From Bacteroidales bacterium (GTDB lineage Bacteria; Bacteroidota; Bacteroidia; Bacteroidales; F082): 11,922 nt of DNA. Position numbers and translations under genes: made by a program. Of the stretch, positions 7,662-11,922 are shown piece after piece; the stretch's first letter is position 1, and every line of letters begins with the position of its first letter. The stretch lies in contig JADYZK010000331.1 in assembly GCA_020853175.1 (NCBI GenBank), positions 1-11,922 of the forward strand. The letters are read 5' to 3'. The notes under the pieces are model-generated. The model worked only from the letters and a program-made list of their open reading frames with translations, was not told the origin of the DNA and did not search any database.

Positions 7662-8447
7662 ATGGTACGACCTAAAAAACATCTTGGACAACATTTTCTT
7701 ACCGACCAAAATATCGCACGCAAAATTGTGGGTCTTATTGCGCAAAGCGAAGGGAAAATTATTGAAATAGGTGCCGGAACCGGAGTGTTGACGCGCTTTC
7801 TTATTCAAGATCATCTGGATCGGTTGCACATTGTGGAAATTGATGAAGAGTCGGTTGAATACCTCCACAGTCATTTTCCTGAATTAGAAAACAAAATTTC
7901 GCCAACCGATTTTTTGAAAGAAGACCTCAGCGTTTTCGGCAGCCCCCTCACCCTTATCGGCAACTTTCCTTACAACATCAGCAGTCAGATATTTTTTCAA
8001 GTTTTGAATTACAAAAACACTGTGGATGAGGTAGTTTGCATGATTCAAAAAGAGGTAGCAGAGCGATTGGCATCGGGTCCGGGCAACAAAACTTATGGCA
8101 TTTTAAGTGTTTTGCTTCAGGCTTGGTACACCATTGAATACCATTTCACGGTAGGTGAGCAGGTTTTTAATCCGCCGCCAAAAGTGAAGTCGGCAGTAAT
8201 CAGCCTCAAGCGCAATAAAACCGACACTTTGGGATGCAACGAAGTGCTTTTTCAACAGGTTGTAAAAAAGGGATTCAATCAACGACGCAAAACCTTGCGC
8301 AATGCCTTGAGCGATTTTCTCACGCCTGCCATCCGTTCCGAAGAAATTTTTAACAAAAGAGCAGAGCAGTTAGCGGTTTCCGACTTTGTGAAGATTACCT
8401 TAATGATAGAGGCAGAGCGCGAACAAAGTGCTTCAAAAAAAGATTAA
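7662..8447 (+). CDS. rsmA: 16S rRNA (adenine1518/1519-N6)-dimethyltransferase
   Basis: RsmA/KsgA uses S-adenosylmethionine to dimethylate two adjacent adenines in the loop of 16S helix 45 late in 30S assembly. From ATG 7662 it has 261 residues, close to the usual 265-275, and begins MVRPKKHLGQHFLTDQNIARKIV, the family's N-terminal signature. The frame is open further upstream (to 7470) but that part lies within the TPR gene, so I reject it. Motifs: SAM-binding EIGAGTGVLT (35-44), acidic ribose contact VEID (58-61), and catalytic NFPYNI (101-106). The C-terminal part has FNPPPKVKSAVISLKR and FNQRRKTLRNAL, both typical. It is the last gene of the serS operon; its TAA overlaps the stop of the convergent permease gene by 4 bases. 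Confidence 0.97.
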   Translation: MVRPKKHLGQHFLTDQNIARKIVGLIAQSEGKIIEIGAGTGVLTRFLIQDHLDRLHIVEIDEESVEYLHSHFPELENKISPTDFLKEDLSVFGSPLTLIGNFPYNISSQIFFQVLNYKNTVDEVVCMIQKEVAERLASGPGNKTYGILSVLLQAWYTIEYHFTVGEQVFNPPPKVKSAVISLKRNKTDTLGCNEVLFQQVVKKGFNQRRKTLRNALSDFLTPAIRSEEIFNKRAEQLAVSDFVKITLMIEAEREQSASKKD

Positions 8448-9667
8448 GAACGGTTGATTTTTCGGGACAGTCGCCTCACTGTAAGCAAAGAAGAAAGCCC
8501 GCCAATGACCAAGACCGTGATCAGAACCGACAACACATCCGTCAATTGCAAATCCACAGGATAGGCATCAATGATGAAAGCACCCGAACCATCGCCCAAA
8601 CTGATGAGGCCAAAATACTCTTGTAGCCACACCAACAACATCCCCAAACCCAAGCCAATCAGGCCGCCAGCCGTTGAAATGAGCAAGCCTTCCATTAAAA
8701 AAAGTCGTTGAATCAAACTGTTTGAAGCTCCCAATTGCTTTAAAATTTGCGTATCTTTTTGCTTATCCACCACCAACATCGTCAATGACCCAATTACATT
8801 GAAAGTAGCCATAAAAAGAATGAAAGTAAGGATAATGAAAATGGCCCACTTTTCACTTTTCATAATGTTGAAGAGGGTTTCTTGCTGTTGGTAACGGTCT
8901 TTTACCAGAAAAGCATCACCTGTTGCGGCAGCAATAATTTTTTGAATTTGACCTCTTTTATCCCCACTTTTAAGATACACCTCCACGGATGATGCTTGGT
9001 TTTCGAGCTCCAACAAACGGCCTGCAAAGGCAAGCGGGACATATACAATCTGGCCGTCATAATCTTGTTGCGATGAAAAAAGCCCTCCCACCCTGATGGA
9101 TTCCACACGGAAACCGTTGTCGAGGCTAAACGAAGAAGGGTTTCCGCGGCGAGGTGCATACACCTGCAACAGATCGAAGGTACTTTGTTGCGGCAGACCC
9201 AAAAACCAAGCAACGCCAACTCCGGCCACAGCTTGCTGCAAATTATCTTTCGACAAAAAAGCACTGCCTTCCACCAATAAACTGTCTAAAAGTTGCAAAT
9301 CTTCAAAACTCTTGGCCACCCCTTTGATGCGGCCAATATGTTGCTTGTCGTTGTACCTGAAAAGCACATCTTCCTCAATCACCTCAACCACAGCCTTCAC
9401 GCCTTCAACATTTTGCACCGTGGTGAGCGGAAAAGTATTCAATTCTATCCATTTACCGGTTTTGGGTGTAACGAGCAGATCGGGCGTCGTGGCATCAACC
9501 ATCTTACCAATCACTTTTTCGAAGCCATTGAAAACCGACAAAACCACGATCAATGCAAAAGCACCTATACCTACACCAGCCACCGAAATCATGGTAATGA
9601 CATTGATGAGGTTGTGGCTTTTTTTGGCTACCAGATACCTTTTTGCAATATAAAAGGGAAGGTTCAA
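8444..9667 (-). CDS. LolC/LolE-like ABC transporter permease (FtsX/MacB superfamily)
   Basis: This 407-residue protein has the four-helix permease layout: TM1 about 20-46, a large periplasmic domain about 50-270, then TM2 about 275-299, TM3 about 325-348 and TM4 about 375-397. The start IAKRYLVAKKSHNLINVITMIS and the cytoplasmic loop after TM2 (DKQKDTQILKQLGAS, 301-315) are characteristic of LolC/E-type proteins, which extract lipoproteins from the inner membrane for transfer to the outer membrane together with the ATPase LolD. No ATPase gene lies in the window, so LolD must be elsewhere. The start is TTG at 9667: the in-frame codons back to the stop of the upstream methyltransferase (9700-9698) contain no ATG or GTG, and the N-terminus fits the family. 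It is the third gene of the rbfA operon. A role in another MacB-like export complex cannot be excluded. Confidence 0.9.
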   Translation of the reverse strand: MNLPFYIAKRYLVAKKSHNLINVITMISVAGVGIGAFALIVVLSVFNGFEKVIGKMVDATTPDLLVTPKTGKWIELNTFPLTTVQNVEGVKAVVEVIEEDVLFRYNDKQHIGRIKGVAKSFEDLQLLDSLLVEGSAFLSKDNLQQAVAGVGVAWFLGLPQQSTFDLLQVYAPRRGNPSSFSLDNGFRVESIRVGGLFSSQQDYDGQIVYVPLAFAGRLLELENQASSVEVYLKSGDKRGQIQKIIAAATGDAFLVKDRYQQQETLFNIMKSEKWAIFIILTFILFMATFNVIGSLTMLVVDKQKDTQILKQLGASNSLIQRLFLMEGLLISTAGGLIGLGLGMLLVWLQEYFGLISLGDGSGAFIIDAYPVDLQLTDVLSVLITVLVIGGLSSLLTVRRLSRKINRS

Positions 9668-9697
9668 TCCAGTTGATTTATGATGAAACGAGGCCGA

Positions 9698-10522
9698 TTA
9701 TTCTTTCCAAGCCCTGGCGATCAGGCCGGTGCCAGTGCTGTGGTTCATTGTCACATCCAGCATATTAAGCACCAAGCAAAGCGGAAAAACAAGGATATAA
9801 TAAAAAGGAAGCACAATGAAAAACAATCGCGACGCATTGAGCAATTGGATGGGATATTTCATTGAAAGCAGCCACGACAAGCGACCCGGAGGACCATATT
9901 GATAATGGATTTCCGTGCGGCTAAAGCCTGCTGTTTTTAGTTTTTCGTCCAATTCGGCAATCCCATAACCATCGCGCACATGCTCATCAATGAAACCCAC
10001 CGCTCCTTCAGCGCCATGATCGTGGTCGTGCACATCGGAGCCTCCTTGATCTGAAGGTGTAGAAATAAGCAACACTCCACCTTTTTTAAGGCTTTGATAA
10101 TAGTTGCCTAACACCTTTCGGTCTTCTTCAATATGCTCCATCACATCCACGCACAACACCAGATCGAAACGCGCGTCGAAAGTCAAACGGGTGAGGTCGG
10201 CGGTTTCAAAATGAACACCCATGGCGCCAATCTTAGCGAAGAATTGGTTACAGTCTGCAATTTGTTCTTCTTTCACATCCAAACCCAAGATATTCCATGT
10301 TGGAAATTTGCGCGACAGGAAGTAAACATATTGTCCGAAGCCCGAGCCGGCATCCAATACTTGTGCTGGCTTTGTTTGCGATTTGGCCCAAATACGGATC
10401 TGTTTTTTGATGTGCCAAGTGCGCAAGAGCAAGACATCTAACAAGCGATAAAACACACGGCGCAAGCTTGGCGACTGATTGAAAACGCTTCCAAGACTGC
10501 GTTTGATGGGATCGTACTGCAT
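9698..10522 (-). CDS. Class I SAM-dependent methyltransferase with C-terminal hydrophobic segment
   Basis: This 274-residue protein has a Rossmann methyltransferase core: motif I VLDAGSGFGQY (55-65), acidic LGLDVKEEQI (79-88) for the SAM ribose, motif II-like FDLVLCVDVMEHIEED (119-134), and GGVLLISTPSD (148-158). After it comes an unusual cluster GSDVHDHDHG (161-170), then FIDEHVRDGYG, and a hydrophobic stretch at 234-256 long enough to enter the membrane, followed by a short polar tail. It is probably a small-molecule or lipid methyltransferase tethered to the inner membrane (inference); the substrate is unknown. The ATG at 10522 lies 13 bases after rbfA and its stop 30 bases before the permease start, so the three form one operon on the minus strand. 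Confidence 0.85.
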   Translation of the reverse strand: MQYDPIKRSLGSVFNQSPSLRRVFYRLLDVLLLRTWHIKKQIRIWAKSQTKPAQVLDAGSGFGQYVYFLSRKFPTWNILGLDVKEEQIADCNQFFAKIGAMGVHFETADLTRLTFDARFDLVLCVDVMEHIEEDRKVLGNYYQSLKKGGVLLISTPSDQGGSDVHDHDHGAEGAVGFIDEHVRDGYGIAELDEKLKTAGFSRTEIHYQYGPPGRLSWLLSMKYPIQLLNASRLFFIVLPFYYILVFPLCLVLNMLDVTMNHSTGTGLIARAWKE

Positions 10523-10535
10523 CCTTTTTTTGAAA

Positions 10536-10877
10536 TTATTCGCCTTTCAGCAGTTCGTCAATTTTTTCAATATAATCCAAAGAATCATCAACAAAAAACT
10601 GCAACTGCGGGATGATTCTCAATTGGTGGCGCACCCTGTTTCCCAAAATTCCCCTTACTTCGCCGCTGCGTTCACGAAAACGTTCGATGATTCCTTTTTT
10701 TTTGGTAGCACTGAAAATGCTGAGATAGACCTTGGCAATAGACAAATCGGGTGAGACGTTTACCTTGGTCACAGTGACCATTGTGCCAATGCTGAGTGCT
10801 TTTAAGTCGCTCTGTATGATTTGACTCAGCTCGCGATAGAGCAAGCCTGAGATTTTTTGTTGACGTTGTGTTTCCAT
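10536..10877 (-). CDS. rbfA: 30S ribosome-binding factor A
   Basis: RbfA is a KH-fold assembly factor that binds immature 30S subunits near the 16S 5' helix and 3' minor domain. From ATG 10877 it has 113 residues, normal for the family (110-130). The frame is open 20 codons further upstream, but that part is not RbfA-like, contains the promoter and would be untranslated. Signatures seen: an N-terminal helix beginning METQRQQKISGLLYRELSQII, the strand VTVTKVNVSPDLSIAKVYLSIF (34-55), and the C-terminal IPQLQFFVDDSLDYIEKIDELL (89-110) containing the family's F-x-x-D-D/S pattern. The coding strand has nine consecutive A (+ strand T at 10695-10703), encoding Lys-Lys-Lys. It heads the operon with the methyltransferase and permease. 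Confidence 0.96.
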   Translation of the reverse strand: METQRQQKISGLLYRELSQIIQSDLKALSIGTMVTVTKVNVSPDLSIAKVYLSIFSATKKKGIIERFRERSGEVRGILGNRVRHQLRIIPQLQFFVDDSLDYIEKIDELLKGE

Positions 10878-10881
10878 GTGG

Positions 10882-10889
10882 CAAAAATA
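10882..10889 (-). promoter_or_regulatory. -7 promoter element of the rbfA operon
   Basis: On the minus strand this reads TATTTTTG, a match to TAnnTTTG, and only 4 bases separate it from the rbfA ATG at 10877. Transcription would therefore start at or within a base or two of the ATG, so the rbfA mRNA is probably leaderless. It also supports the downstream ATG over the open frame upstream. No clear -33 TTG element is visible. Confidence 0.6.
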
Positions 10890-11005
10890 CGAAAAACCAC
10901 CGCTTCTATGCGAAATACTCCTTTTCAATCCACCCAAATCATCGTCTAAGCATTAAATTCACAAAAACTTAACCTTAAACAGATAGGAAAAATACAATTG
11001 TAGCT

Positions 11006-11013
11006 TATTTTTG
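11006..11013 (+). promoter_or_regulatory. Candidate -7 promoter element of the phytase gene
   Basis: TATTTTTG fits TAnnTTTG and is identical to the elements before rplU and rbfA. It ends 160 bases before the phytase ATG, which would give a leader of about 155 bases, far longer than at the other promoters here. No good TTG -33 element is visible; a weaker or factor-dependent promoter nearer the gene cannot be excluded. Confidence 0.45.
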
Positions 11014-11030
11014 CAGCCCATTAAGATTTA

Positions 11031-11150
11031 AATTCGGTAATTATTGTCCGACAAGACGTCAAACTTTAGATTCAACTATCAAAATATATTTGTCGGTTAT
11101 TTTTAAATAAAGTGCTTTAGATGAATATTTTACGTTATTATTACCGAATT
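11031..11150. repeat. Nested inverted repeats in the phytase leader
   Basis: Outer arms AATTCGGTAAT (11031-11041) and ATTACCGAATT (11140-11150) are perfect 11-bp complements; after one T-T mismatch two further pairs follow inward (11043-11044 with 11137-11138). Inner arms CCGACAA (11048-11054) and TTGTCGG (11090-11096) form a second 7-bp complement inside the first. A small hairpin, TAAAG-TG-CTTTA (11108-11119), and a direct repeat CTTTAGAT (11064-11071 and 11115-11122) also lie within. The outer arm ends 23 bases before the phytase ATG. It may be an RNA leader structure, a paired operator or a tiny non-autonomous mobile element; the sequence alone does not decide. Confidence 0.6.
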
Positions 11151-11173
11151 ATTTTCAACGAAAAATCCATCAA

Positions 11174-11922
11174 ATGAAAAAAATCTACTTCATTGCCCTG
11201 CTCTTGCTGGCGTCAACCACATCCTGCGATTTTATTTCCCAATGGGGAAAATCAAAGGCCGACTTTCCTTGTGTTGAAGTAACAGCCAGCATAGAAACAA
11301 CGCCAATGGACACCCCCGGCGATTCGGCTGATGATCCGGCGATTTGGGTTCATCCCACCGATGCATCGAAAAGCCTCATCATTACCACCAATAAAAAAGC
11401 CGGTTTGGTGGTTTACGATCTTCAGGGACATGAAAAGCAATTTATTTCCGATGGACGGGTCAACAATGTGGACACACGTTATGGCTTTCCGTTGGGCGAT
11501 AAAAAGGTGGATATTGTGGCAGCCAGCAACCTCTCTTACAACGCCATTTCCATTTATGCCGTTGATCCAGATTCAGGTATTTTATACAATGTGGCCGCAC
11601 GCACCATCATTTCAAAGCTCGACGAAGTGTATGGTTTTTGCTTGTACAGAAGCGTTTCCACAGGTATTTTCTACGCCTTTATGAACAGCAAAAACGGTGA
11701 AACCGAGCAATGGGAACTGTTTGCTACGCCCGAAAATACAATTGATGCCCGCTTAATCAGAAGCTTCGATGTGGGTTTACAGGTCGAAGGCTGTGTGGCC
11801 GATGACGAGCACGGCTATTTATACATCGGCGAAGAAACCTTTGGAATTTGGAAATATTTTGCCGATCCCGAAATATCGCAAGAGCGAAAATTGGTTGCCG
11901 ACACCACCGCACCTTATATGTC
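11174..11922 (+). CDS. Beta-propeller phytase lipoprotein, 3' end outside window
   Basis: The frame from ATG 11174 is open to the window edge (249 complete codons), so the protein is cut off; family members have about 350-400 residues. The N-terminus is a lipoprotein signal with lipobox TTSC and cysteine 18. The mature part matches 3-phytases of the beta-propeller class (BPP), calcium-dependent enzymes that remove phosphate from phytate. Visible signatures: DDPAIWVHP (53-61), the TNKKAGLVVYDL strand (72-83) with the substrate-binding lysine pair, GRVNNVDTRYGF (94-105) with the conserved Arg, VYGFCLY (152-158), NSKNGETEQWEL (171-182), and the Glu-bearing VEGCVADDEHGYLYIGEE (204-221) followed by GIWKY. 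All expected N-terminal-half ligands are present. The lipid anchor suggests a surface or periplasmic position. Its long leader suggests regulation, perhaps by phosphate (inference). Confidence 0.93.
   Translation, partial: MKKIYFIALLLLASTTSCDFISQWGKSKADFPCVEVTASIETTPMDTPGDSADDPAIWVHPTDASKSLIITTNKKAGLVVYDLQGHEKQFISDGRVNNVDTRYGFPLGDKKVDIVAASNLSYNAISIYAVDPDSGILYNVAARTIISKLDEVYGFCLYRSVSTGIFYAFMNSKNGETEQWELFATPENTIDARLIRSFDVGLQVEGCVADDEHGYLYIGEETFGIWKYFADPEISQERKLVADTTAPYM

Larger units (their letters stand above)
10878..11173. other. Divergent intergenic region between rbfA and the phytase gene
   Basis: This is the longest non-coding stretch in the window, 296 bases and AT-rich. It holds the rbfA -7 element on the minus strand, a -7 element facing the phytase gene at 11006-11013, and two nested inverted repeats between that element and the phytase ATG. 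I see no tRNA, no ORF with coding character and no transposase remnant. Confidence 0.75.

Noticed and set aside
9096..9653. Plus-strand ORF of 185 codons opposite the permease gene
   Set aside because: It is rich in Ser, Thr and Pro, as expected from the antisense of a membrane-protein gene, with no domain, promoter or plausible start context.
10878..10937. 20-codon N-terminal extension of rbfA
   Set aside because: It has no RbfA similarity, contains the -7 promoter element, and the family N-terminus begins at the ATG at 10877.
11331..11684. Plus-strand ORF of 117 codons overlapping the phytase gene
   Set aside because: It is a shadow frame: the phytase frame in the same DNA carries a lipobox and continuous BPP motifs, while this one has no recognisable features.
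1..11922. Search for CRISPR arrays, transposases, integrases, toxin-antitoxin or defence genes, tRNA and rRNA
   Set aside because: None was found by reading both strands; gene content is housekeeping plus surface proteins.

Overview
The window reads as chromosomal DNA of a Bacteroidota bacterium. The evidence is a C-terminal type IX secretion (T9SS) sorting domain on the first gene, the phylum-specific -7 promoter element TAnnTTTG in front of five transcription units, few visible Shine-Dalgarno sequences, and a single LolC/E-type permease following rbfA. Most of it is housekeeping DNA. The two end genes run off the window and encode exported or surface proteins. I cannot place the organism below phylum from this sequence alone.

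Layout: (1) 1-2126 +, the 3' part of a large secreted multidomain T9SS protein. (2) 2232-3173 +, an EamA/DMT family permease with its own promoter. (3) 3237-3830 +, rplU-rpmA (ribosomal proteins L21 and L27), closed by a clear intrinsic terminator at 3874-3909. (4) 4023-8447 +, a tightly packed run of serS, a small helical lipoprotein, a secreted TPR protein and rsmA (ksgA). The first two junctions overlap by 8 bases and the third gap is 13 bases. (5) 8444-10877 -, a convergent operon transcribed rbfA, then a SAM-dependent methyltransferase, then a LolC/LolE-like permease. Its last stop codon shares the palindrome TTAA with the stop of rsmA. (6) 10878-11173, a 296-base divergent intergenic region with a promoter on each side and two nested inverted repeats. 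(7) 11174 to the end +, the N-terminal 249 codons of a beta-propeller phytase lipoprotein, open at the window edge.

Functionally, five genes serve translation: rplU, rpmA, serS, rsmA and rbfA. RsmA and RbfA both act on late 30S assembly and lie in facing operons. Two unrecognised envelope proteins (the small lipoprotein and the TPR protein) sit between serS and rsmA and are probably co-transcribed with them. The phytase would release phosphate from phytate at the cell surface. The long structured-looking leader in front of it is the least explained stretch of non-coding DNA here.

I did not find a defence system, CRISPR array, integrase, transposase, tRNA or rRNA. The most worthwhile leads are the phytase leader, the lipoprotein/TPR pair inside the serS-rsmA operon, and the membrane-anchored methyltransferase between rbfA and the permease.
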